DNA from: Hondaea fermentalgiana
Taxonomy: Eukaryota; Sar; Bigyra; Thraustochytrida; Thraustochytriidae
Assembly: GCA_014084085.1 (NCBI GenBank)
Contig: NPFB01000095.1
Location: 206,697-261,248 of the forward strand
Direction: 5' to 3'
Length of the DNA stretch: 54,552 bases
The position numbers and the translations under genes are program-made. The notes beneath the pieces were generated by a model, which saw nothing but the letters and a program-made list of their open reading frames with translations, was not told the origin of the DNA and made no database searches. Shown piece after piece: positions 45,346 to 54,380 of the stretch (within the stretch, counting starts at the first letter, position 1; the number at the start of each line of letters is the position of its first letter).

Positions 45346-46878
45346 ATGAAGGCTGTCCGGCGCGCGCGACGGCGCAAGCTGGAAGAGCACCGCGCCATCT
45401 TGGAAAGCCTTGGCGTCGGCTCCAAGCGGGAGGTCATCTCAACTTCGTGCTGCGGACTCTGTACGTGCGTGTGGCTACACGACGACGACGACGACGACGA
45501 CGACAAAGAGGGGGGGCTCTTTGACACGAGTCAGACTGCGCAGCTCCGCGATGAGTCGAGCGAGGAGAACTACCGCGTAGACCCGGACAAGCTCTCGCTC
45601 GGCAAGCTGCTCGGCCAGGGCGGCAACGGCTGTGTCTTTGTGGGCTCCTACTACGGGTACCCAGTCGCAGTCAAGGAAATGCTGAGCGATGTCCGCTTTT
45701 CGGAGGCTGAAGAGGCAGACCTGCAGGCGTCTCTGCGAGGAGCCACCTTCGAGGAACGCGAGCGTGCGCGCGACGAAAAGTTCAACCAAGAATTCGCGCG
45801 TGAATTCAACAACCTGCGCAAACTCCGGCACCCCAACATCGTCGACATGTACGGGACGGCCATCATCGAAAATGACGTTACACACTCTTTCCGACGACTC
45901 CTCGTCATGGAGCTATGTGCTTGTAGCATGCGTGACATGCTTCGTGACACAAATGCAATCGTGCCAATGGCCACTGCTCTCTCCTGGGCGCGACAGGTCG
46001 CTGCTGGTTTGCTTTCGGTCCACTCGCACGGCCTCATTCACTTTGACATCAAGCCTGCAAACGTGCTTATTGACATGGGCGGTCGCGCCAAGGTCGCAGA
46101 CCTTGGCATTGCGCGTCAGACCAAACTCTCCACGCCATCCTCGCTCACATTCCACAATGATTTGCGCATCGGAACGCCAAGCTACATGGCCCCGGAGCTC
46201 TTGCGTGGAGACATTTCGCGAATTTCCAATCGTGTCGATGTTTACTCCTTTGCAATTCTCCTCTGGGAGGTGCTTCATCGAGATCGGCCACATCCTGACT
46301 GGACCCTCCCGGAGCTCTTTCGAGAGGTGGCTGGCAACAAGATGCGACCCGCGATCGAGCCAGATATTCCTCAAGGTTTCCAGGTCTTGCTCCAACGCTG
46401 CTGGCACGAAAACCCTGATGAGCGACCTACCACACAACAGCTCTTGGCAGCTCTCGAAGCCCTCGTCCCAGACGAGGTCCCAAGACTTGTCACCACGCAT
46501 CGTGAGGCAGATCCGTCCGATGCCGAGGCCTTTTGTGTCTGGGACCCGGAAGCGCGTACATTTCTTGGCGACGCACTCTTTCATGCACAACAACCCAATG
46601 GCTGCCTCTTTATCGAGTTCGAGGATGGTCAGCCTCCTCTGGACAATGTCGATGGCCGCAACATTGTCTTGGTTCGGGAGCTTGAACCCGATGTTTTGGC
46701 GCCACAGGCAGAAAGGACGATCGTTCAGAATGTGGAAACTTCCTTGCAGGGGGATAGCAACACCAGCTCCAAAGTGCCTGCCCCCGAAACTTCACACGCG
46801 AAAGACAATGCTTCTGATCACGGAAGCGCACCAGACGCGATGAGCAACGATCCATCGCACTCTGTCGCCATTGTATAA
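45346..46878 (+). CDS. protein kinase, TKL-like, non-RD (HFD)
   Basis: 510 residues from ATG 45346 (MKAVRRARRRK). Seen: basic N-terminus; a cysteine cluster (SCCGLCTC) that could be palmitoylated; eight Asp coded by eight perfect GAC triplets; then a kinase domain with glycine loop GQGGNGCVFVG (about 89), VAVKEM (Lys about 108), a long charged insert before the C-helix, catalytic loop HFDIKPANVL (about 232), DLG in place of DFG (about 252), APEL (about 283) and RPTTQQLL at the end. The catalytic Asp, Lys and metal Asp are present, so it should be active. Replacement of the Arg before the catalytic Asp by Phe makes it a non-RD kinase, usually not controlled by activation-loop phosphorylation. 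The C-terminal 130 residues are unrecognised. The stop TAA overlaps an AATAAA. Part of the 3' coding end is repeated inverted at 47143-47200. Confidence 0.87.
   Translation: MKAVRRARRRKLEEHRAILESLGVGSKREVISTSCCGLCTCVWLHDDDDDDDDKEGGLFDTSQTAQLRDESSEENYRVDPDKLSLGKLLGQGGNGCVFVGSYYGYPVAVKEMLSDVRFSEAEEADLQASLRGATFEERERARDEKFNQEFAREFNNLRKLRHPNIVDMYGTAIIENDVTHSFRRLLVMELCACSMRDMLRDTNAIVPMATALSWARQVAAGLLSVHSHGLIHFDIKPANVLIDMGGRAKVADLGIARQTKLSTPSSLTFHNDLRIGTPSYMAPELLRGDISRISNRVDVYSFAILLWEVLHRDRPHPDWTLPELFREVAGNKMRPAIEPDIPQGFQVLLQRCWHENPDERPTTQQLLAALEALVPDEVPRLVTTHREADPSDAEAFCVWDPEARTFLGDALFHAQQPNGCLFIEFEDGQPPLDNVDGRNIVLVRELEPDVLAPQAERTIVQNVETSLQGDSNTSSKVPAPETSHAKDNASDHGSAPDAMSNDPSHSVAIV
45481..45504 (+). 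repeat. (GAC)8 trinucleotide run
   Basis: Codes eight Asp in the kinase N-terminus. All eight codons are identical, so it is probably a young, length-variable repeat. Confidence 0.95.
46805..46860 (+). repeat. inverted repeat arm 1 (kinase 3' coding end)
   Basis: Within it, 46814-46847 (34 bp) is perfectly complementary to 47157-47190. The match continues with mismatches on both sides. Confidence 0.92.
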
Positions 46879-46904
46879 TAAAAACCTTACGCTGCAAGTG
46901 TTCG

Positions 46905-46946
46905 CCAAAGTGGAGAGTTCTTCTTCCAAAGTGGAGAGATCTTCTT
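46905..46946. repeat. tandem 21-mer, two copies
   Basis: Two adjacent copies of a unit starting ccaaagtggagag and ending tcttctt; one mismatch between them. Confidence 0.9.
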
Positions 46947-47142
46947 TATTTTCTGTAAACCGTCTTTTCCCAATGAGGCAAGGACACCATGAAATAGCAG
47001 CAGACACGAAGAGCGAAGGCAGCATGCACGCTCGCACGCTTGTACAATAATAATGTGACTGCAAGTATTTCTAACATGAAAGATCATTCGCCTTTTTTTC
47101 TTCTTCCTTTGCTGCATCTTTTCTTTACAATGGGTGAAGTAG

Positions 47143-47200
47143 AGTGCGATGTGTCATTGCTCATCGCGTCTGGTGCGCTTCCGTGATCAGGAACATTGTT
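47143..47200 (-). repeat. inverted repeat arm 2 (copy of the kinase 3' coding end)
   Basis: Reverse complement of kinase sequence at about 46805-46860, with a 34-bp perfect core at 47157-47190. On the minus strand it lies just downstream of the WDR31-like stop codon. Confidence 0.92.
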
Positions 47201-47325
47201 TTTGCTGAAACTTCACAGTTGCACTATTTTTCGGGGCGGGAACGAGGAGAAAGACTTTGCTTTTGCTCAAGTTTTCTTTGCAAAAAGGGTGCATTGCTAA
47301 ATTTGAAATTATGCGCTGGTCGACC

Positions 47326-48474
47326 CTATTTCTGTCCATTATGTGCGAGCTCGTGCTTGCGCACCTGCCCAGAAAAGTTCAACGTCGCAACGTGTCCAGA
47401 CTGGTCCCCCAAATTGACCATGGCAACAGGCGGGCTCGCTCCCTCAATGGACAGACTCTCGAGAGAACGTGGGGAATCAGCCCCCATCTCCCAGCTACGT
47501 ATTGTCGAGTCCTTTGACAGCGTTGCAGCTGTGCGACCCTCTTTTAGGATTAAACAGGAAACAACATCCTGGCCATGACCTCCAAGAACGGCCAGAGGTT
47601 CGCTTGTGTTTCGTAGATCCCAGAAAAACACCTCGCAACCTTCCCCTTGCTGAAAGCCTTTGCAACCGGTCATAAGCATGTGGCCAGAAACTGCAATCGA
47701 GGTTGGAAAGTAGACATATTTGGAGAGAGTGATGCTTGGTGATTGTGAGCAAGGCGAACGCTGCCAGTCCCATGCGCGCACAGCAAGATCCTCACTACCT
47801 TGCCAGAGAAGACCAGCCTCTGTGTCCTCGTTTTCACTAAAAGTCATGCATGTGACAATGTTTCTTGCGACTTGCATTCGGGCAATTCGAGTGCCGTGCG
47901 CATCCCAAATCTTGACCGAGGTGTCTCTCGAACCAGAGGCAAGGAGTCCTTGGCGCGAAGGGTGCAGACACACGGCTGAAACGTTCATGTCGTGTGCGTC
48001 TTGTACATGCATGGTGCAATTTCGCGATGCATCCCAGCACTTCACGCTACAGTCTCTTGATCCAGTTGCGAGCGCATAGGTTGCAGATGACCCATAGTTC
48101 TGGCTGTGTGCGCTTGAGATGCTGCGAGCGTGAGCTTGCCATTGCGCTGTCGTTGTGCCTTGCGTATTAACGACAAAGGCATGTCCTTCGTCAGACAGGA
48201 CGACCACCTCATCTTGACTTGGACCGGATGCTGCGCAAAGCGTAATCGTTCCAAGGTCTGCAAATGGCTCGCAAGTGGTAGCGTCCTTTTGACCCTGCTC
48301 CTGTGTGGATTTAGAGGCACTTTGCCCCGCGTTTACCACGTAGGATGCTGGAGCGCGTTTCGATGCAGAACGAGGCAGGCTGACCCAGGGAAATCGCGCA
48401 CGGCGCAAGGCATTTCGCGCCTTGTCAACGACACTGGGTGCTGCGATGTCTTCGCTCGGTCGCGAGCGGCGCAT
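47326..48474 (-). CDS. WDR31: WDR31-like WD40 protein
   Basis: 382 residues from ATG 48474. Seen: a basic N-terminus (RRSRPSED, ARNALRRARFPW) and then a WD40 propeller, with ATGSRDCSVKCWDASRN, LASGSRDTSVKIWDAHG, QGSEDLAVRAWDWQ, and a distinctive segment MTGCKGFQQGEGCEVFFWDLR followed by LGGHGQDVVSCLIL. This segment and the preceding VARNIVTC match WD repeat-containing protein 31 better than other propellers. Known: WDR31 is linked to cilia and intraflagellar transport regulation in animals. Thraustochytrids make flagellated zoospores, so a flagellar role would be sensible (inference). If the assignment is wrong it is a generic WD40 scaffold. The gene is convergent with the kinase. Confidence 0.77.
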   Translation of the reverse strand: MRRSRPSEDIAAPSVVDKARNALRRARFPWVSLPRSASKRAPASYVVNAGQSASKSTQEQGQKDATTCEPFADLGTITLCAASGPSQDEVVVLSDEGHAFVVNTQGTTTAQWQAHARSISSAHSQNYGSSATYALATGSRDCSVKCWDASRNCTMHVQDAHDMNVSAVCLHPSRQGLLASGSRDTSVKIWDAHGTRIARMQVARNIVTCMTFSENEDTEAGLLWQGSEDLAVRAWDWQRSPCSQSPSITLSKYVYFPTSIAVSGHMLMTGCKGFQQGEGCEVFFWDLRNTSEPLAVLGGHGQDVVSCLILKEGRTAATLSKDSTIRSWEMGADSPRSLESLSIEGASPPVAMVNLGDQSGHVATLNFSGQVRKHELAHNGQK

Positions 48475-48876
48475 CGCGCGCACGGCCTTGCACGTGCTTC
48501 GCTCGTCTCGTTCTGTCTCTTGAGGAATCAGAGCTAGTTAGGGTCTGCCACTCTGTCTTGGTGTCCATAAGACAGCTTCTACTTGACGTGACTCAACTCG
48601 AACTCGAACTTGAACTCGGACTGACCGTCAGACTTGAAAAACCTAGATTTTTGTAACGGATAGGCAATTTTGGGACTATTTCTTTTATTAGAAAGGCAGG
48701 TAAAAGGGGTCTACAGTCAGGTCAGCGCACAACACACGACATGTTGCCAGCAGTATCATGAATGACTGACGCAAAAGAGAGCAGAAAAAATAGAAAACGA
48801 AGTAAAAGGAGACGAAGGTGTTTGATATAATCTACAAGAAAAAAAACTACGAAGAAAGGGAAGGAGAAATGCCAAT
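48475..48876. other. spacer WDR31-like / PHO84-like
   Basis: About 400 bp between two minus-strand genes: promoter of the WDR31-like gene and 3' UTR of the transporter. Holds a CGAACT/TGAACT hexamer stretch at 48597-48623. No gene. Confidence 0.45.
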
Positions 48877-50598
48877 CTAAGCGAGAGCCGGGTTCTTCTC
48901 AATCGAAGAAGCCTTGCTAACGTCCTCGCGGGCCTTAGAGGCAGACTTGAGCGCAGGCTTGATGCCAATCATGCGCTCAAAGCGGGAGAGGTACTCGGCG
49001 TTGACAGCATCGCCAGAGTACTCATTCTCGCGATCTTCCAAAATAAGCTCCCAGCGCTCGTCGGCGTGGGAAAGGTCCATGCTGGTGACATCTGGAACAA
49101 AAAGCTCGGTCACGACAAGACCAACAATACCGCAGACGGCGCAGACGATAAAGATGATCTTGGCATCAAGCGCTTCACCACCAGAACCGTAGGTGAAGAG
49201 CAAGGACGAAAAGAGGGCACCAAGCTTGCCAGAGGCGGCAGAGATACCGTGAGCCTGGCTGCGGACGTCCGTGGGAAAGAGTTCCGAGGGAAGAAGCCAG
49301 GTGGTGGAGTTCGGGCCGAACTGACCAAAGAAGGAGCTCAGGTAGTAAAGAGCCTGGAACCAAGAAATGTTCTCAGGCTTGGAGAGGTCCTCGTAGGCGC
49401 AGCCGCAAATGAGAAAGAGGGCAAAGATCCAGAAGAAACCAATGGTCTGCAGGCGGCGACGACCCATCCAAGGCTTGTCAATGGTGAATGCAGCCACGTA
49501 GTAGCCGACGAGAGCAACTCCAGAGTTGAGAAGAGTGTACTCGAGCGTCTGGTAAATGGTGGCATCGGAGCCAATGATCACCTTGATGATGGTGCCCTGA
49601 AAGAGCTTGTTGCCATAAAAGACGATATCCCAAACAAACCAGCCGACCGCAGTACCGACAAGACGATGCCAATAGTGCTTGAACATGAGGCTTCGGTGGT
49701 TGCCGCTCTTGGCACTGCTCGCGATTTCATCCGACTTGGTACGGTTCGTCTGCCAAACCTTGGATTCCTTGAGGAAGATGACACGGCCAATGGCGAGAGC
49801 AACGAGAAAGAGAGCGCCAATGGCGTACTGGAGACGCCAGGTGAGCTCGAGAGAGCGATCTGAGCAATCCTCGCTGGCGCCATCGCAACCTTGGCCGAGG
49901 AGGATAAAGATGATAATGAGGGTGTTGACAAAGTTGCCCACACCCTGCATGGCAAAGGTCAGCACGACGCTCTTGCCGCGAATGTGGTGCGCGTAAGAGT
50001 GACGCTTCTTGGCCTCTTCGGCCCGCTCAGCCGCAGACGCCGAAGCGAGCGGGTACTCACCGCCAACTCCGTACGAGAAGAAGAAGAGCGCAACGGCAAA
50101 GAAAATCCACTGGCCAGTCAGGTAGCTGGCGTCCGAGGCAGCCGTGAGGATGCCGCCGACACACATGATGATCGCCGTGCTGCACGAGCCGATGCGGCGG
50201 CCAAAGGTGTCGGCAAAGTAGCCAAAGGTGAGCATACCAATGATCACGCCAATGACTTCAATGTAGGTCAGACTGCTGACAAGGTTCTCGCTGCAGCTGG
50301 CGTCGCCATCGTAGCACTCAGGGTAGAGCTGTTTCCAGATGTTTTTAACGTTGCCGATGGCAAAGAGAAAGTATGCCTCGGAGAACATGCCTGCACCTGC
50401 CAGCATACCCATGCCGCACAGCTTGGCATTGGCATGAGCACGTTGCGCCAGGCTGCGGTTGTCGATATTCTCTTGAATGATGACGCCGCCGCCGCCGCCC
50501 ATGTTAATCTCCGATCCGAAGGCAGGACGTTCATTCTCGTAAGCATACTGCGAATCCTCGTGGACCGCCTGCTGCTGTTGCTGCTGATCTGTCATCAT
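48877..50598 (-). CDS. MFS phosphate transporter (PHO84-like)
   Basis: 573 residues from ATG 50598 (a second ATG follows at once). Seen: a Gln-rich N-terminus, twelve membrane segments in two sets of six with a central charged loop, the MFS loop motif GYFADTFGRR after TM2, the TM4 motif GVGGEYPLASASAAE and FPTDVRSQAHGISAASGKLGAL in the second half. These last two are diagnostic of the PHO84-type inorganic phosphate:H+ symporters (GGxYPLS and the AHGISAASGK segment). Role: high-affinity uptake of phosphate at the plasma membrane. Known of the family: expression is often induced by phosphate starvation; no such element was identified here. The C-terminal tail is soluble and ends ...KNPALA. Alternative: a related organic-substrate carrier. 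Confidence 0.9.
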   Translation of the reverse strand: MMTDQQQQQQAVHEDSQYAYENERPAFGSEINMGGGGGVIIQENIDNRSLAQRAHANAKLCGMGMLAGAGMFSEAYFLFAIGNVKNIWKQLYPECYDGDASCSENLVSSLTYIEVIGVIIGMLTFGYFADTFGRRIGSCSTAIIMCVGGILTAASDASYLTGQWIFFAVALFFFSYGVGGEYPLASASAAERAEEAKKRHSYAHHIRGKSVVLTFAMQGVGNFVNTLIIIFILLGQGCDGASEDCSDRSLELTWRLQYAIGALFLVALAIGRVIFLKESKVWQTNRTKSDEIASSAKSGNHRSLMFKHYWHRLVGTAVGWFVWDIVFYGNKLFQGTIIKVIIGSDATIYQTLEYTLLNSGVALVGYYVAAFTIDKPWMGRRRLQTIGFFWIFALFLICGCAYEDLSKPENISWFQALYYLSSFFGQFGPNSTTWLLPSELFPTDVRSQAHGISAASGKLGALFSSLLFTYGSGGEALDAKIIFIVCAVCGIVGLVVTELFVPDVTSMDLSHADERWELILEDRENEYSGDAVNAEYLSRFERMIGIKPALKSASKAREDVSKASSIEKNPALA

Positions 50599-52510
50599 GA
50601 TTGCTGCGCTGGGATAAGTTGGTCTTATTCACCGCCTTTGACTGATGTCAGGCAGGTTTGTTCCGAGTTTGCCAAGCTTGGCAGGTTTGGGTTTTGCTTC
50701 TCGAGGCGCTGTCGTCCCGCCCTCTCGGCCAACGTCCAAGGGCCAAGTGTTTCTGGTTACGGCCGGTTTATTCTTTGGTGGCTGCTGCCCGCTCTCTCGG
50801 ACGAGCGAAGGCTTCCCTCCTTCGATTCACCCTTTTTTTCCCTCTCGGCGCTCGACACATCCAACTTACAGCGACACTACCGGCCCAGACGGCCAGGCTA
50901 TTTCGCCCTTCTTTGCGACAGCACGGATGGCGGCGGACGGCCAATGACGGCACGACACGGCTCGGGCGGCAGCGGGGTGCACGCCTCGCTTCCTGCCGCT
51001 GGAGCCAGATTCGCGCCGTGAGGAGGCCCGAATCTACCTCGAGGCGAACCTCCCCGCCCTGCTTTGGTTCTCGTTGCTTTGCTTCGCTTTGCGTTGCTTT
51101 GCTTCGCCTCGCTTGGCTTTGCGTTGCCTCATTGTCCATGGCTCCCACGCCGCCACCCTTCTCGGCCCCCCACACCCTGCTCCACGCTGCGGGTCTGCGT
51201 CACTTCCTCTGCCCCGGGTCCGCTGCGCTAATTACACGTTTGCCTGTTGTCCACACCGTATCAAAGTAAGCGATATAGCGCGCACCGGACCCAGAGGACC
51301 GCGTGCGTCACCCTCGCCTCTGAACCGTCAATTCAGACCACGTTAATTCAGTGAATGAACCGCCCGACGCGCCTCGCCTCGCGAGATCGATGGCGATCGA
51401 TCAGTCAAGGGACGAGAAAGGCCGCGCCTCGCCCGCCGGCCCGCCGCTGTCACCGCATGCAAGGCCTGCCCTCGAAGCCCCCACGCCTGCGCAGCGCGAC
51501 GCCACGCGGCAGCTTGGGCAGACGATGCACGACAGTCTGCAGCGCAGCAAGCAGCGGCGCTGGCAGCGGCGCTGGCGCGGACGGTGCGGACGTCGGTCGC
51601 GAGTCGGAGGGGCGGCTTCCTCGGCGCGGCCGTGCCGCCACCCATTCCTTCAGCCCCGCTGCCGTAGCCCCTCCGCCGCTGCAGGAATGAATGCCGAGGA
51701 TGATAGATCGACTCATCGCAGAGGTTGGAAAATCGAATCTTGGCCGCCCTTGCCTCGCTCTGGGGTACTACGTACGTATACATGGTCGCTCGCGGCAGCA
51801 GCGCAGGGTGGACGCGCAAGGCCGCCGCTGCCGCCGCTCGCAGCTGCTCTACGTAGGGTGGCGGGCCTCGCTCAGGGCAGCTGGCATGCGGTGAGCGGCT
51901 GGCTGGTAGCTGCCGCCTGCGCTGCTCTTGAGAGGGCCGGGCTGCTGGTGCTGATGCTGCAGCAGTGCAGCTGCCAGGCTGCAGCGTTGCGTCGTGCGCC
52001 GGAAGGAAGAGAAGAGCACTCTTACCGCGAAGGCGCAGCGGCGGGCTGCGTCCGCCGCCAGAAGCCTGGCCGACGTGCTGTAGCTGCAGTTGGCAGCGGC
52101 TGCGGCTGAGACGGGCCGCTGGAACTTGCTATTGCCGACGCAGACGAAGGAACGCGTGCAGGAAAAGGGGAAAAGGGAAAGTAAGGACGCTTGCTCGCTC
52201 GCTGCTGCGGTTGAACAGCCTCCGCGGCGCAGCGACGGACGCGACGAGCTGCTGCTGCAGCAGCTGCAGCTGCAGCCAGCATTGTTTGTCTTTGTTCTCT
52301 TCTAACTTTGATCTTCACTTTGCCTGGCTCTGAGTATTCTTTGTCTCGACTCGTCCCGTCTAAACTCCGGAGCGTGCCAGTCGCGATCGTGGCACGCGAA
52401 GTAGGTCGCGTTCTGCGAGCTCGCCGTCCCGCGTGCAACTGCAGCCAGCACTGCGGCATCAACCAGATTCCCGTTGTCGCTCGCTCTCTGGGCTGCTTGA
52501 CGCGTAGTGG

Positions 52511-52534
52511 CGGCGGCGGCGGCGGCGGCGGAGG
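52511..52534. repeat. (GGC)n run
   Basis: Eight GGC triplets in non-coding sequence. Confidence 0.9.
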
Positions 52535-53112
52535 TGCGTAGTACTACCGCAGTGGCGGGGGCTTATTCGAGTTCAGTGTCTTCGTCCGGATGGGCCCTAG
52601 CATCTGACTACGTAAATCATTAGGAAGCGCACCCTACCACGAGGGCAAGGCGCGAGATCGCAAAGCGCGCCTTGTTTGTTTGAGACGTCTGTTGCTGTAG
52701 AAGGTGGTCGAGATGCCAGAGGTGCTCGAGGTGTGCAGGAGCAGCTGCAGCTGCAGCAGCAGGCAGCTGAGGATGGTTGCGTCTGCGCCGGGAATGCAGC
52801 AAATACGAGAATGGCCACTGCGGCGTGAAGTGAAGTGACATGAAGATCAATGACGCGGACGCACGCTCTGCGGCAGCGCACCTAGTCGAGGCTGAAATGG
52901 GTCCGCGCAATCGCAGCGCACGCACGGCGCATCTAGCTGGTCGTCTGAATTGCAAACGCTTCGTCCGTCCAAGCTGCTGCTTGTCTGACCCACGGTTGCC
53001 GGTTGCGCCGCGTGGCCAGTCGAGTCGTTAGTGGGGGAGGGGGAGGGAGGGGGCTGCGCGGCCTTGCTAAAATTAGCAGAGCGGATAGTGATGCGTGTCT
53101 TGAAGTAGGCAG

Positions 53113-53145
53113 TATAGCTAGCTAGCTAGCTAGCTGCTGCTGCTG
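53113..53145. repeat. (GCTA)n followed by (GCT)n
   Basis: Self-complementary GCTA tetramer array running directly into GCT triplets. Confidence 0.9.
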
Positions 53146-53313
53146 CTCTGTCAACGCCGAGACGAGCCAACGCACGCCTGGTCTTGCGTGGTGGACAGCT
53201 TCGGCCGAGTGGAGCGGTGACGGACTCGTACAATCATTTTTACAAAAAAAAAACAAGTGGGCCACGCATCTCTCGCAGGACCACCCCAAACACGGGGAAG
53301 CCACGCGCCACCC

Positions 53314-53338
53314 CAGCTGCAGCTGCAGCTGCAGCTGC
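53314..53338. repeat. (CAGCTG)n self-complementary array
   Basis: Four CAGCTG units in a row; each is its own reverse complement. Similar shorter arrays lie at 52250-52275 and 52741-52764. Confidence 0.92.
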
Positions 53339-53834
53339 GTAAACCTCCAGGTGTTCGCATGGCCAACAGCACGCATCGCGCTTGCAAGCATACACTTGGC
53401 GTTCGTAAAGAACGTCGAAAAGGCCACAAGGCGGACTTCGCATCTAGGAGCAAATCGAATCACTTGCGGGGCACCCTTCGCGTGATGATAGGCCTACGAG
53501 TCAAGACTGTCCGTGCAACTTGGCGACTGAAAACAGCAACGATCAGTTTGCGATCAGCAGAGCAAAAGATGCATCTCGGCGAGCTGACGCGGTCAGACGT
53601 CTGCTGCTGACCGCAAGGAGTCAGAACTGGAGAAATTCAGGGCTGGCTGCGAAGCACGTGCGATGTCGTTTTTGGTCGAATGCAAGAAATACCTCATGTA
53701 TGTCTCGGAGGGGGACGAGACAACAGGCTTTGTCCTGAAGGCCACAATTCTGGCGCTGTTTAGTAGATTTGCCGATCAAGGTCTCCCGGCCGGCCAGCGT
53801 TTGCCCAATCATTCGCGGCTTTTAAGAAGCCTAA

Positions 53835-54026
53835 TTACTGGCTCTGAGACCTTGTCGATTGAGCCACCAAGATTTCGTCAGCAAGAGACAGTTCTTCCTT
53901 GTCCATCGGAATGCCAAGGGTGAGAATGAACACGATGGGGTGACCAGTAGCGTTCAGGGCCTGTGTTCCGGACGGCTCAACGCAAGAGTCATTTGCTGTC
54001 CCTCGCAGGTCTTGTTGCTTCTTCAT
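53835..54026 (-). CDS. possible short ORF or 3' exon, unknown
   Basis: 63 residues from ATG 54026, starting MKKQQDLRGTANDSC and containing a hydrophobic stretch HPIVFILTLGIPM. Its composition is more balanced than the GC-biased ORFs around it, so it may be a fragment of an old gene or a last exon. No family recognised. The opposite-strand ORF 53663-53923 competes with it. Confidence 0.2.
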   Translation of the reverse strand: MKKQQDLRGTANDSCVEPSGTQALNATGHPIVFILTLGIPMDKEELSLADEILVAQSTRSQSQ

Positions 54027-54362
54027 GTTGAGCGAATCGCCTCGAGCATGCACGGCACCATGAAAGGGTGGGGAAGGAGAGAAAAGAAAAGACGGCGTGC
54101 CTCTGCTTCTGTCACAGGCACCTGAAGTCGAGTCATACCGTCACCGCTCTCTCAAAAACCAACGCAACGCTTTTTTCTCTTCTCCTCCACCTTCGCTCCT
54201 CCTTTCTGCCTCTATCAGGCGACTATCCCACCTCTCACGCAAACACGCACGTATACACGCTTTCGCTCACACGCACGCAAGCAACCTGCCACTGGCGTTC
54301 CTCCCTTCCCTGCCAGTGCAAGTCCCTCTCTCCCGAGTGACTCTGCAGGCGCAGCCCACTCT

Positions 54363-54380
54363 CCCCCCCCCCCCCCCCCC
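54363..54380. repeat. C18 homopolymer
   Basis: Eighteen consecutive C. Length is likely uncertain in the assembly. Confidence 0.9.

Larger units (their letters stand above)
46879..47325. other. convergent 3' junction kinase / WDR31-like
   Basis: 447 bp between two 3' ends. It contains a tandem 21-mer (46905-46946), a diverged second copy of the kinase stop-region sequence at about 47039-47072, and the inverted copy of the kinase 3' coding end (47143-47200). No protein-coding gene. Confidence 0.6.
50599..53400. other. gene-free region, CAG/CTG and palindrome rich
   Basis: About 2.8 kb with no gene I can support. It contains TTGCTTTGC/TTCGCTTTG repeats (about 51070-51130), CTGCTGCTGCAGC and CAGCTG arrays (52250-52275, 52741-52764, 53314-53338), a GGC run (52511-52534) and a GCTA array (53113-53136). 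An ORF at 51351-52109 encodes only Arg/Ala/Pro-biased sequence. The first part should contain the promoter of the phosphate transporter. Confidence 0.5.

Noticed and set aside
51351..52109. Plus-strand ORF of 252 codons
   Set aside because: Composition follows GC bias and CAG/CTG repeats; no domain, and overlapping ORFs on the other strand.
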